NCBI RefSeq assembly: GCF_029227915.1
Contig: NC_079881.1
Coordinates: forward strand, 12,625,501 to 12,689,500
Direction: 5' to 3'
DNA length: 64,000 nucleotides
Source: Hydractinia symbiolongicarpus
Lineage: Eukaryota > Cnidaria > Hydrozoa > Anthoathecata > Hydractiniidae
Shown here: in pieces, positions 48,048 to 55,984 of the stretch
Position numbering within the stretch: the stretch's first letter is position 1
Layout of the letters: the number at the start of each line of letters is the position of its first letter
The notes under the pieces: generated by a model
Database searches by the model: none
The model's input: the letters and a program-made list of their open reading frames with translations, nothing else
Told to the model about the DNA's origin: nothing
Program-made: the position numbers and the translations under genes

Positions 48048-48332
48048 ATGGACAAACTGCGACAAGAAGCTAAAGCCTTAGGTCTCAAAGGGTACTCTAC
48101 GTTAAAGCGAATAGACCTTGTCGAAGCCATACGCAAAGTCAAGTATAAGGATGCGTCGACACAAACGGACGGACCGTACTGCGAGCCTTGCGTAGAAATG
48201 GCGTCCCAACGAAATCTCGAATTGTACATGGAAGCACTTGCCGAGAAATCACGACGTATCGCGCACGACGGAGATCTCCTCATCGACGCAAAAACAGGCG
48301 AGGTGTTAGGATGTAGCAAAGGAACTTGGTGA
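48048..48332 (+). CDS. Small SAP/HeH-like protein
   Basis: 94 residues. Residues 1-28 (MDKLRQEAKALGLKGYSTLK and following RIDLVEAIR) have the L..EAK.LG..G.S.L.R.DLV..I pattern of SAP / Rho-N-type helix-extended-loop-helix DNA-binding motifs. A C..C pair (CEPCVE) and a helical segment follow. It could be a chromatin- or virion-DNA-associated protein. Start ATG preceded by CATAAACAA, a weaker version of the AATAAA motif. It is the last of three plus-strand genes and converges on the minus-strand gene at 48,405. Confidence 0.6.
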   Translation: MDKLRQEAKALGLKGYSTLKRIDLVEAIRKVKYKDASTQTDGPYCEPCVEMASQRNLELYMEALAEKSRRIAHDGDLLIDAKTGEVLGCSKGTW

Positions 48333-48404
48333 TTTTTGTAAACCTTGAATAGTTACAAAACCGTGAAGGGAAAGCCATCTAAGCCTCGTATGAAGGCGGT
48401 GGGT

Positions 48405-49079
48405 CTATATATTGTCGCTGGCAGTACCAACATCGTTTTTTAGCTTGGCAATCAATTCATTTTTACCCCGCTGTCTTCCTTGGTTGATGAGCTCCACACG
48501 TTCATTCTCGTTGATGGATTTCACAGCTTTTTTCGTTCGTTGTCGGATCTGCTCCTTGAGTATCATGTAGCGCTGTTTTTCCTGGATGATCCATGTAAAC
48601 TCGTAGTCTGAAATTGTACCATCTTGGATCGCTCTGGAGATCTTATCGTAAACAGTGTCTAGCTTCGACTCTGCCAGGAGTTTGATGCACTCATGTTTGT
48701 GCACTTTATACTGTATCCTTTTGGAAGCATTCTTCAAACCTACTTGGCCTATGCCCACTGCAAGAGCCGCGGCTTCAAGACCAATTGCTATAGGGGCTCC
48801 GAATCCGGTTGCAAGCGTGGCAATACCTGGTGCGGAGGTGATGACAGTAACAGCAATCATGCCATGATCAGCATAGCGAAGCCCCATCCCCCTAAGCTTG
48901 AACTTTTTGTAGAGTTTTTCTCTCTCTTTGATCTCAGACCGCAGGTACTGCTCAATTTCTTCGATCTTTTTTAGTCTGTAGACCTGACTTTCTTGCTCCT
49001 GCGGAGCCGCCAGGCGATCAGGCTCATGCTCAGGCGCACTTGGCGGCAAAGTTGGGTAAAGCTTCATTGTATCAGCCAT
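48405..49079 (-). CDS. Hydrophobic-core protein, Polinton-conserved, function unknown
   Basis: 224 residues. N-terminal about 30 residues are disordered and include the palindromic-repeat-encoded PDRLAAPQEQE. A Lys/Glu helix follows (EEIEQYLRSEIKEREKLYKK), then a glycine/alanine-rich hydrophobic stretch at about 75-115 (TSAPGIATLATGFGAPIAIG), then basic helices (LILKEQIRQRTKK region). The same architecture recurs in Polinton-like elements of cnidarians by recollection. It may be a membrane-active or virion-internal protein. The ATG directly follows the TAA stop of the upstream minus-strand gene, and both lie in AATAAATG. Confidence 0.65.
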   Translation of the reverse strand: MADTMKLYPTLPPSAPEHEPDRLAAPQEQESQVYRLKKIEEIEQYLRSEIKEREKLYKKFKLRGMGLRYADHGMIAVTVITSAPGIATLATGFGAPIAIGLEAAALAVGIGQVGLKNASKRIQYKVHKHECIKLLAESKLDTVYDKISRAIQDGTISDYEFTWIIQEKQRYMILKEQIRQRTKKAVKSINENERVELINQGRQRGKNELIAKLKNDVGTASDNI

Positions 49080-49780
49080 TTATTCTATGAGTAAATGCAT
49101 CGTAATTCCGACGAACGAAACATTTTTTTCATGATGATGCTCGTCCGTCAGCATGAACTCCAGTCTGTCTGTTGAGCCCTTCAAGGGAAGGTAGATTGGA
49201 GTGTCAAAACTCCATGTAAGCATGTTTCCCCATGCGTTTAACTCTTTGGTGGGAAGCAAAGCAAGAATTTTTGATTTCTTCCCATCCAGTAGGCAATCGT
49301 CTTCATCCAGCTGAGGGCAAACGAGTCTCAATCTTTGGTACACGTCAGTTTTGTAGAAGCTGTCATGGTCGCCCTCGGTAAACATTGCTTCGGTATGAAG
49401 ATTATAACCCATAAGGTCCAGTAGTGATTTATCGACTATCGCAATGTACCCCTTGTTAACCCTAACCCTGCACGCTCCATTCCTGAGTACGAAGAGCTTG
49501 ATCCTGTTCCCTGCTTGATTGTTGACTATTGCAGCGAGATCCTCGATCCTATATAGACCCTTCTCGATCGTGATGAGGGTTTCAAAAACTCCAACATTAA
49601 AGTTCCCATCATCGGTCGATCCGGCACCGCTTTATGAATCTTGATATCATTCTTTTTTTCGAAAAAATTCAGCCATACAGGCCTGATACTTATCGATTTC
49701 AGGGCAATTCTCGTGTCCTGCCCTAGGTAATCGTCAAAAATCGTAGGCTTCTCTATATCCGTGACATACAGCTGTCTCAT
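49080..49780 (-). pseudogene. Minor-capsid (penton-like) protein, frameshifted
   Basis: Two frames that together read as one roughly 233-residue protein: N-terminal part 49,780 to about 49,615 (ALKSISIRPVWLNF strand) and C-terminal part from about 49,600 to 49,080 (ending ITMHLLIE). The frames are offset by one base near 49,610-49,640, and the first ends at a stop at 49,526. The second frame is open upstream of its first ATG and has a G-x-Y-x-I-x-x-L-x-x-x-[IV]-N pattern typical of the small single-jelly-roll protein preceding the capsid genes of Polintons/adintoviruses. Identification as penton is inference from size, strand content and context. A real mutation or a base-calling error could explain the shift. 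Confidence 0.6.
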
Positions 49781-49800
49781 GTTTCTTTAAAGAAACATGA
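49777..49800. promoter_or_regulatory. 24-bp perfect palindrome holding two divergent start codons
   Basis: TCATGTTTCTTT followed by its exact reverse complement AAAGAAACATGA. The minus-strand start (49,780) and plus-strand start (49,797) lie symmetrically in the two arms, only 16 bases apart. Both genes therefore have identical start context ACATGA, and their transcripts must begin inside the palindrome or within the neighbouring gene. Confidence 0.9.
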
Positions 49801-50963
49801 ACATTTATAGCTATAACCACAAGGCAAAATACAAGTCCAATAGAGGCGAATGGCCTCTCGGTGTAATTAATCCAGAACATCAAGACCTCTACGTTTCTAC
49901 AGAATCGCACATTCCCGTGACCTTCTCGATGTTCACGGAATACCCAATAAAAGTCCCCACTAACCTGTTGAACGACCCCGTAAGTGTAAATTGGACCAGT
50001 CAAGCCCTTGGCTACTGGAATATACAAGTTAATTTCGCTTGTCATTGCGCTAGCACCGCCCTGGGTATATCCGCCAAACACTTGAATGGCTCCGTGCCTC
50101 TCATCAACAGTATCTTTAAATTCCACGTCTATTACCACATGCGGCGTATTCTAGCAAGAATGAAGGTACCCATGCCATACGATGACGGCTTTTCTCAATA
50201 CGAGAACCCCTACTCTACATCTGGATATGCCCAGATTTGTCGTGAATATGGTGCCGACCCCAATGCCCAATACAAGTTTAAGGCTCTCATGTCCTCGCTC
50301 ACAAATGGTAGATGGTGGCCGCAAGTAGATAGTGATTGGGCTAAGTTTATCATGCCTACGAGCCAAGGCCTGACATCGGAAGGTCTGTCGAAGCTTAGCG
50401 AGAGTATTCGTGTTTACGTGATTTTACTACTAGGGTCCCAAGCTGATGCCAAGGCATCCCTTATAGGTTCGGATGCTGACAATTTTACAGCGAGACAAAT
50501 ACTACTACAGAAATTCGAAGCCATGGTACAACGTGAGGAGAACGTAGGCCACGATATCACCGAGTTTCAAAAGGTGCTTCAATATGCCAGGACCCCAGTG
50601 AATTTTGCCGTGATGCACCACGTGTACATGCTACCATCCGATATGAACCTGCGTATTGGTAAAATTGTGGGGTATAACAACAACATCTTGATTGCGCCGG
50701 CGAGTGCGATGATTGGCATAAGGCTAGACCTAAACAACAAGCCCATTACCACACAGCCTCGGGGTTTAAAACGAGTCAGGTCACCACCTGGGCAAGAAAT
50801 ATCGAGGGGTGGTGCCACCCTAACCGGGGGGTCTGAAAAGATGTCGATGCCACCGATACCTCAGTCAGGTCTAGGAGATGGAAACCCTCACGAGGACACC
50901 AAGACCACCTTGGTTAGTGTGGGGGTAGGTCTCATATTAGCATATCTATGGCTTAAAAAATAG
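49797..50963 (+). CDS. 388-aa tail-anchored Polinton protein
   Basis: The N-terminal two-thirds look globular, with strand-rich phrases (SHIPVTFSMFTEYPIKVPTN, YWNIQVNFACHC) and helices. Residues about 325-365 are Pro/Gly/Ser-rich and disordered, and the C-terminus is a single TM segment (LVSVGVGLILAYLWLKK) with basic end. A tail-anchored virion or envelope-like protein, or a capsid-associated protein, is possible. I do not recognise a named family. It is divergent from the penton-like gene and convergent with the membrane-protein gene at 51,098, separated by a long hairpin. Confidence 0.65.
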   Translation: MNIYSYNHKAKYKSNRGEWPLGVINPEHQDLYVSTESHIPVTFSMFTEYPIKVPTNLLNDPVSVNWTSQALGYWNIQVNFACHCASTALGISAKHLNGSVPLINSIFKFHVYYHMRRILARMKVPMPYDDGFSQYENPYSTSGYAQICREYGADPNAQYKFKALMSSLTNGRWWPQVDSDWAKFIMPTSQGLTSEGLSKLSESIRVYVILLLGSQADAKASLIGSDADNFTARQILLQKFEAMVQREENVGHDITEFQKVLQYARTPVNFAVMHHVYMLPSDMNLRIGKIVGYNNNILIAPASAMIGIRLDLNNKPITTQPRGLKRVRSPPGQEISRGGATLTGGSEKMSMPPIPQSGLGDGNPHEDTKTTLVSVGVGLILAYLWLKK

Positions 50964-50985
50964 GTGCTCATGCTGAGACGGGCTT

Positions 50986-51048
50986 GCTCTTGCTGAGCCG
51001 CTAGGCGATCGCCTATCCGCTGACATCGCCTGGCGGCTCCGCAGGAGC
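50986..51048. terminator. 24-bp-stem hairpin between convergent genes
   Basis: Left arm 50,986-51,009 and right arm 51,025-51,048 pair over 24 positions with about four mismatches. They are two inverted copies of the GC-rich palindromic repeat (core GAGCCGC.AGGCGAT). The hairpin lies 22 bases after the plus-strand stop and 49 before the minus-strand stop, so it may serve both 3' ends. Confidence 0.65.
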
Positions 51049-51097
51049 ATGGCCGCAAGGCGATATAATATGTTTTTTTGTCAACATACTAGATCAT

Positions 51098-52422
51098 CTA
51101 CGACTTCTTGCCACCCTTCCCAACGTAGGCCACAACAAGAGCAGCAGCGGCAGCGATTGCCATGTAGAGGTGCTTCGCTACATATTCGACAACTTTTGCA
51201 GCCACTCTGAAAAAGAACGAGACAACCGTGCCAATAATCCCTGGTAGCGCCGCACCTGCCTTACCTGCCAGGTATTTCAAATATTTTCCAAGCCTTTCCA
51301 GCTGTTTTTGTATAAAACCCTTCCCTGCGGCACTTCCTCCAGCACCTGCTCCTCCACCACCTGTAACTGCGAGTACGATGGTGGAAATCAGTAGACCAAC
51401 AGCCGCCACGATGCTCGCTATAGTAATTCCTTGCTCCTTGAACAAGATTCTAAGCTTTTCAGTCAGAGATTTATCGTCTTTTGCGATTTTCATCAGCGTC
51501 TCTTTAATAGCTTTCAGTTGGCTCTGGGTATCCGAGGAAAGTAAACCGTGTGCTTCTCGTACTGCTTCCTTTTGATCCTGGAGTCGTTCTAGCTCTTCAT
51601 TGGCCCTCGCGATATCTTCGTTCCATATAGCTAGCTGCTCTTTGGATGCCCCAGGTGTAGCTTCTTCGTCTCAAGCCTTTTCACCTTGGCTTCTGCTTTA
51701 GCGATCTCGCTGTCGTAGAAGATCATCTTGTTTTTCAAGTGCTTTAGGTTACCATTTAGCGTTTGAAGCTCGAGGTTGAGCCCTCTTCTTTCACGCTCTG
51801 TGAAGCTGGAGCCAAAAGGAGTCTCTTGCTCCTGCGGAGACGGGCTTCGCCCTTCCGCTGACATGGCCGGTAGGCGATCGATCAGGCTCTCCGTTTCATC
51901 AAGGACGTTCTCGAGCAGCGGCATCATTTCAATATCATCGGCCTTCTCTTGCTGAGCCGCTAGGCGATCACCGTAAACAATCTCGTTAAGGAGTTTCTGA
52001 GCCATTACCTTACTGCCTTTGTTTGGTGTAGTATAGTCGGTAAACCCCATGTCTCGCAAGCGATTTGTACCTAACCTCCTCCGTATCTCGGCAACGCTCC
52101 TTAATTCACCATGCCTTTTCGTGATCTCTATGCCATCGAAAAGAAGCTGGTTTCCCCGTGCCTCGAACTCGTTGTAATATCTCGCGATTGGCTGCCCCAG
52201 CTCCTCACCAAGGTGTTCGTAAAGATCGTCGACTTTTGATTTTAGTAGCTCTTCCCTCTGTCTTGTCGTGGTGTCTCTTGCGGAGCCGGATTGACCCTGA
52301 TGCTCCTGCAGAGCCGCCAGGCGATCTGGCGTTAAATTGGCATCAGGCCTACTGAAATCCTCGTCTGAAATTTTTTCCTCTGGCGTAAAGTCGTCTCCTT
52401 CGTATATTGGATTAATCGGCAT
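51098..52422 (-). pseudogene. Coiled-coil / glycine-rich membrane protein, frameshifted
   Basis: The N-terminal frame (52,422-51,631, 263 residues) ends soon after a coiled coil (SEIAKAEAKVKRLETKK). The continuing coiled coil and C-terminal half are in another frame, open from about 51,670 through the ATG at 51,493 to 51,098. The break is a one-base offset near 51,665. The C-terminal half has GITIASIVAAVGLLISTIVL (TM), a GGGGAGAGGSAAGKG linker, LAGKAGAALPGIIGTVVSFF and a final hydrophobic segment, an architecture I recognise from cnidarian Polinton-like elements. The N-terminal half contains three in-frame palindromic-repeat inserts (PDRLAALQE, GDRLAAQQE, IDRLPAMS). Probable virion membrane/core protein. 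Start in AAATAAATG. Confidence 0.7.
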
Positions 52423-52455
52423 TTATTTGAAACGAAAATCAGCTAATAATAAAGC

Positions 52456-53739
52456 ATGAGTAACATATTCGGAACTAAGCTCGATCCCTACGCGGAGATT
52501 AAAACAATGATGGCTATTAAAGACAAGAAGCAGCGTGTAAAAGTAAGTCATGTCCCTAGTACGATTAATCAGAACGAGGACTTGTATGTTGACATCACCA
52601 ACATGGAGCAGAACGATGTAATTTTTCCACCTAGTATCAAACTACTTTTCGATCTGGAACTTACGGGAACAAACACGAAGCGCACTATCGTTAGCAATAT
52701 AGGTAAATCCTTGGTGCAAAATCTTCGTATCACTTTGAATAGCAACGAGGTGCAAAATATTAGCGACTACAGGGTGCTCGCTACCTACAAGGACCTATGG
52801 TTGCCCAAGTTTGATCAGGAAAACAACTTGATCCTAGAGGGGATCAATCCCAACGATGGTACAATCCGCGCCCTACAGGTAAAAGCGACTGATCATGTAG
52901 GCACGGATGAGGAAAGAGCGATCGTCGCAGCTTACGGCAACACCTTTTGCATCCGTATCGGTAAAATGTTTGAATTGACACGAGACTTGCCGTTCTACCA
53001 GCCAGGGCTACACGATAGGCTGCAATTCGTTATACATTTTGCATCATATGGTGACGTTATCAAAGATGGTGGTACGGTGTCTTCAGGAAGCACGGCAGCT
53101 AAACCTGCAGACAGTGCGTACAAGATCACTAATATCGCACTAGAGTTTGACAAGGTTAATAACGAGGGTCTCGCGAGCGCTATGATGTCACGGTATAGTC
53201 GTTTGGCGCTACCCTATGAAAGGGTTCTCCGTAGCAAATTTGTCACGATAAAAAAGGCTGATACCAGCTACAATTTGCAAATTGATACTCCAGCAAAAAG
53301 TTTAAAAGGCGTCTTATTATTGTTCGTAGATCCAGGGAAAGTGAAGGCTTACTCGGGTGCTAACGAGGTCTTCTACAACCCAAAGATCGAAAAAATCTCG
53401 ATCACTGTCGAGGGTAAACCTAATGAGCTCTACACGCACGCGATGCTCCCGAAAGATCACCTCGAGCAGATCGTAAACTTATTCGGTAGCCACGATTCAA
53501 AGGTGACGATTGGGCAGTTCATGACTGAGCGTTATGCGCTGTTTGTTGATTTCCGAGCATCACCTGATCATAGTCTACACGGTTCCGGAAGGCCATTACA
53601 GAGATTGTCAGACGGTATAACCTTGCATATGACCAAGAAAGCAGACGGAACAACGGGGGATATTAAATGCTACGTTTTCCTACTTCAAGATGCTCAGCTG
53701 AACATCTTAGATGGGCGTTTTCACAGTGTCGAATATTAA
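52456..53739 (+). CDS. Putative major capsid protein (double jelly-roll type)
   Basis: 427 residues, intact. Strand-rich throughout, with motifs I associate with the capsid protein of cnidarian Polinton-like elements: VSHVPSTINQNEDLYVDI near the N-terminus, RDLPFYQPGLHDRLQFVIHF centrally, and FGSHDSKVTIGQFMTERYAL / HGSGRPLQ near the C-terminus. Length is shorter than the large Polinton-1 hexon-like protein but suits a compact double jelly roll. It should assemble the icosahedral shell together with the penton-like protein at 49,080. Start in AATAAAGCATG, divergent from the membrane protein gene. Assignment rests on context and motif memory; structure prediction would settle it. Confidence 0.65.
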   Translation: MSNIFGTKLDPYAEIKTMMAIKDKKQRVKVSHVPSTINQNEDLYVDITNMEQNDVIFPPSIKLLFDLELTGTNTKRTIVSNIGKSLVQNLRITLNSNEVQNISDYRVLATYKDLWLPKFDQENNLILEGINPNDGTIRALQVKATDHVGTDEERAIVAAYGNTFCIRIGKMFELTRDLPFYQPGLHDRLQFVIHFASYGDVIKDGGTVSSGSTAAKPADSAYKITNIALEFDKVNNEGLASAMMSRYSRLALPYERVLRSKFVTIKKADTSYNLQIDTPAKSLKGVLLLFVDPGKVKAYSGANEVFYNPKIEKISITVEGKPNELYTHAMLPKDHLEQIVNLFGSHDSKVTIGQFMTERYALFVDFRASPDHSLHGSGRPLQRLSDGITLHMTKKADGTTGDIKCYVFLLQDAQLNILDGRFHSVEY

Positions 53740-53746
53740 AATAAAG

Positions 53747-54145
53747 ATGGCAAGCATATTAGTAGTCGCGGGTGGGGCTATAATCAATGCCCTCGCGTTC
53801 TCGGGGAGCAACTATTTGTTCAGTAAGCTGTCAGGCCATGGTGAGGCCGAGCGTAAAAGGCACGACAAGGCGATTGAACAACTTCAAGCAGCTCAGCAAC
53901 AGTGGGTAAGAGATCGGCAGGCAAAGATCGATTGGTATAACCATCAACGAGAGCTGAAAAAGCAAGCTGGAGAGAGCTTGAAGGAGCTCGATGAAGGTAT
54001 GAGAGACTATTACATCGCAACGATCGAGAAGGCTCCTAAGTTATCCGACTTCTACACGCCCAGCAAGCAGCAACAAGACGGCGAACTGACGTTCATCGTA
54101 GGATCACTAGCCCTCCTTGGTTTTGCAGTGTACAAGTTCGCCTAG
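53747..54145 (+). CDS. Small two-TM protein
   Basis: 132 residues from the ATG at 53,747, which follows AATAAAG; an in-frame ATG at 53,711 overlaps the capsid gene and is less likely. N-terminal hydrophobic segment (ILVVAGGAIINALAFSGSNY), central charged helix (KRHDKAIEQLQAAQQQWVRD), then KLSDFYTP and a C-terminal TM (LTFIVGSLALLGFAVYKFA). The LSDFY.PS motif before a terminal hydrophobic segment recurs in Polinton-like small proteins. Seven bases separate it from the capsid stop. Likely a virion membrane or assembly protein; function unknown. Confidence 0.65.
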   Translation: MASILVVAGGAIINALAFSGSNYLFSKLSGHGEAERKRHDKAIEQLQAAQQQWVRDRQAKIDWYNHQRELKKQAGESLKELDEGMRDYYIATIEKAPKLSDFYTPSKQQQDGELTFIVGSLALLGFAVYKFA

Positions 54146-54171
54146 CGTCTCCACAGGAGTTATATGTAAAA

Positions 54172-54204
54172 TGTTTTCGACATGTAATAAACATGTCGAA
54201 AACA
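54172..54204. promoter_or_regulatory. 14-bp-arm inverted repeat over the integrase start
   Basis: TGTTTTCGACATGT (54,172-54,185), loop AATAA, ACATGTCGAAAACA (54,191-54,204). The integrase ATG (54,193) lies in the right arm and is mirrored in the left arm. The AATAAA motif forms the loop. Confidence 0.85.
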
Positions 54205-55206
54205 CCCACAGAGAAGGAAAAATTGAGCAGTATTTACTATCAGCCCACACATCTCTGGATCGGAAACGAAGCCATTGAAAAACTTGTTGAACTTAGTGGT
54301 TTGTCTATGAAAAAGGTCAAAATCTACCTTGCCCACCAGGCATTCTGGCAGGTTCACATTCCAGGGCCAAAGGTGGTAAAACATCCTCATTACACCGTTA
54401 CAGTTCCAAATGCAGTACATCAATTTGATTTGCTTAGCATGCCTCATGATCGCCTGTATGGCTCGAAATACAAATACATTCTTACTGGAATTGACATTGC
54501 CAGCAGGTTCAAAGTGGCGAGACCCCTGCGAACGAAAAAGGCTGCAGAAGTGGCCAAAATGATCGAGGACATTTACGCGAAGCCCGGAGGCAAGGCCAGA
54601 CCCTTGACGTGGCCCGAGACTGTCATGATAGATGCAGGAACCGAGTTCCTTGCAGACGTTACAAAGACCTTTCAAAAACATGACGTCAAGATCGACAGGA
54701 CGGTGACAAAGTACCATCATAGACACACTGCCTTTGTGGAAAACTTCAACAAGCAGCTCGCGAGGCGTCTCTTCAAGGCTCAAGATGCTCAAGAGCTCAA
54801 CGAAGAGGGAAAAGTCTCGACGATATGGGTCAAGCAACTCTACAAAATTGTGGATCAGATGAACAACACCAAAACCGCTGGAATCAAGATGAAACCTATC
54901 GATGCAGTTAAACTCGACGAGGTTCCACAAAAAGCAAGCTACAAGCCTGACAAGAAGCCTCTTTCAGAAGATGGTCTCTACCGATATTTTTTGCAACCCG
55001 GTGAAGAGCATGGAGATCAGAAAAGACGTGCAACAGATATGATTTGGTCGAAAAAAACGTTCCGTTTGGACCGCATCGTCAACGAACCAGACAACCGAAC
55101 GATGTACTACCTTGCAGATGGTCTAGAGCGTGTGTTTGTGAAAGAAGAGCTTTTGCGGGTTCCTGAAGACACGAAGCTGCCTCCTGACTCGGTTAAAAAG
55201 TGGTAA
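54193..55206 (+). CDS. Polinton integrase (RVE/DDE superfamily)
   Basis: 337 residues, intact. Catalyses strand transfer of the element ends into target DNA. The catalytic triad is visible: D79 (in NAVHQFDLL), D147 (in MIDAGTEF) and E183 (in HTAFVENFNK), with 35 residues between the last two, that is D,D35E. N-terminal 50 residues form a helical region without a clear HHCC zinc finger. The C-terminal RLDRIVN..DNRTMYYLADG and VFVKEELLRVPED look like the chromo/SH3-type domain that follows many Polinton integrases. Start in AATAAACATG. Because it is open and keeps the triad, it may still be functional even though the polymerase is broken. Converges on the acidic protein gene at 55,325. Confidence 0.92.
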   Translation: MSKTPTEKEKLSSIYYQPTHLWIGNEAIEKLVELSGLSMKKVKIYLAHQAFWQVHIPGPKVVKHPHYTVTVPNAVHQFDLLSMPHDRLYGSKYKYILTGIDIASRFKVARPLRTKKAAEVAKMIEDIYAKPGGKARPLTWPETVMIDAGTEFLADVTKTFQKHDVKIDRTVTKYHHRHTAFVENFNKQLARRLFKAQDAQELNEEGKVSTIWVKQLYKIVDQMNNTKTAGIKMKPIDAVKLDEVPQKASYKPDKKPLSEDGLYRYFLQPGEEHGDQKRRATDMIWSKKTFRLDRIVNEPDNRTMYYLADGLERVFVKEELLRVPEDTKLPPDSVKKW

Positions 55207-55275
55207 ATTTCACGAGCCATTAGTTCCCCGCTACGGGGGACTTGCTCAGTTGGCACTTGTGGGTTTTTGTGGCAG

Positions 55276-55302
55276 TTAACGTGAACCACAGGTTCACGTT
55301 AA
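55276..55302. terminator. Hairpin at 3' ends of convergent genes (copy 1)
   Basis: TTAACGTGAACC - ACA - GGTTCACGTTAA, a perfect 12-bp stem, 23 bases beyond the minus-strand stop at 55,325. A homologous hairpin with a changed but still paired base pair lies at 56,865-56,891, beyond the stop of another minus-strand ORF. Confidence 0.75.
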
Positions 55303-55324
55303 TACCTACCCGAGCAACATCCCT

Positions 55325-55906
55325 TTAATCATCGTCGGAGTCATCGCTGGAGTCAATCGGATGAAGGCGGGTATAATCATCAGGAGCTAGGGTATAGAAT
55401 GGATAGCCATAGACGATTCCCTTGATAACATTTGGCTCGCTATCAAGATCTTTGATATCAACTAGGCGCCTATCCTCGATTTGAATGTTGAGTATGTCGC
55501 CAATTTTCTTTAGGTCTGCTAGATCCGAGAGCCTTAGGTCCTTATCCTTGATAATCTCGTAGCAGAGCATGCCCCACTTGTTCACCTCAGCGGAAACAAT
55601 ATGCAAATCCCGGTCCTCAATATCAACCTGGAGATCCTCATCTATATATTCCGTCGGGATTGTCGCCCATGGTTTTTCGCCCGAGGCTATTCTGTCTAAA
55701 AGCTCGTCATCATCCGGATATACAAACCCCTCGTAGTATGGTCCATTTCTAAATTTAAAATTTTCCAAACACTGTGAACAATAACCTGTAGTAGATCCTG
55801 CCTTGATGCAGCATCTCAGCACAGGTAACGTCACATCGTAAGACTTTGTAAATTGCTGACTCTGTACGTACTTTTGCATTTTTCTTTGACATTTATCTTT
55901 TAACAT
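55325..55906 (-). CDS. Acidic protein with Cys cluster, function unknown
   Basis: 193 residues. An N-terminal Cys group (RCCIKAGSTTGYCSQCLENF) could bind zinc. Then come a strand/helix region and a strongly acidic tail (SSDDSDDD). No recognised family. It is the first of the long minus-strand block, following the Bro-N gene. Start ATG at 55,906; a second in-frame ATG ten codons in is possible. No clear AATAAA element precedes it. Confidence 0.6.
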   Translation of the reverse strand: MLKDKCQRKMQKYVQSQQFTKSYDVTLPVLRCCIKAGSTTGYCSQCLENFKFRNGPYYEGFVYPDDDELLDRIASGEKPWATIPTEYIDEDLQVDIEDRDLHIVSAEVNKWGMLCYEIIKDKDLRLSDLADLKKIGDILNIQIEDRRLVDIKDLDSEPNVIKGIVYGYPFYTLAPDDYTRLHPIDSSDDSDDD

Positions 55907-55984
55907 ACAGCCGAAGTGGTCAAGCAGCGTCTATCAGGTTTTTTTTGTGGTTTTTGTAATCTATCAAGGTTACAAAAAAAAATC

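Noticed and set aside
49455-49470. TTAACCCTAACCCT telomere-like sequence inside the Polinton
   Set aside because: Lies in the penton-like coding region and is read as codons; two hexamers are not evidence of a telomeric repeat.
49734-50138. 134-residue minus-strand frame overlapping the divergent start region
   Set aside because: Antisense to the 388-aa gene, no recognisable content, and it runs through the palindrome.
54160-54930. 256-residue minus-strand frame over the integrase
   Set aside because: Antisense shadow; the plus strand encodes an integrase with all catalytic residues.
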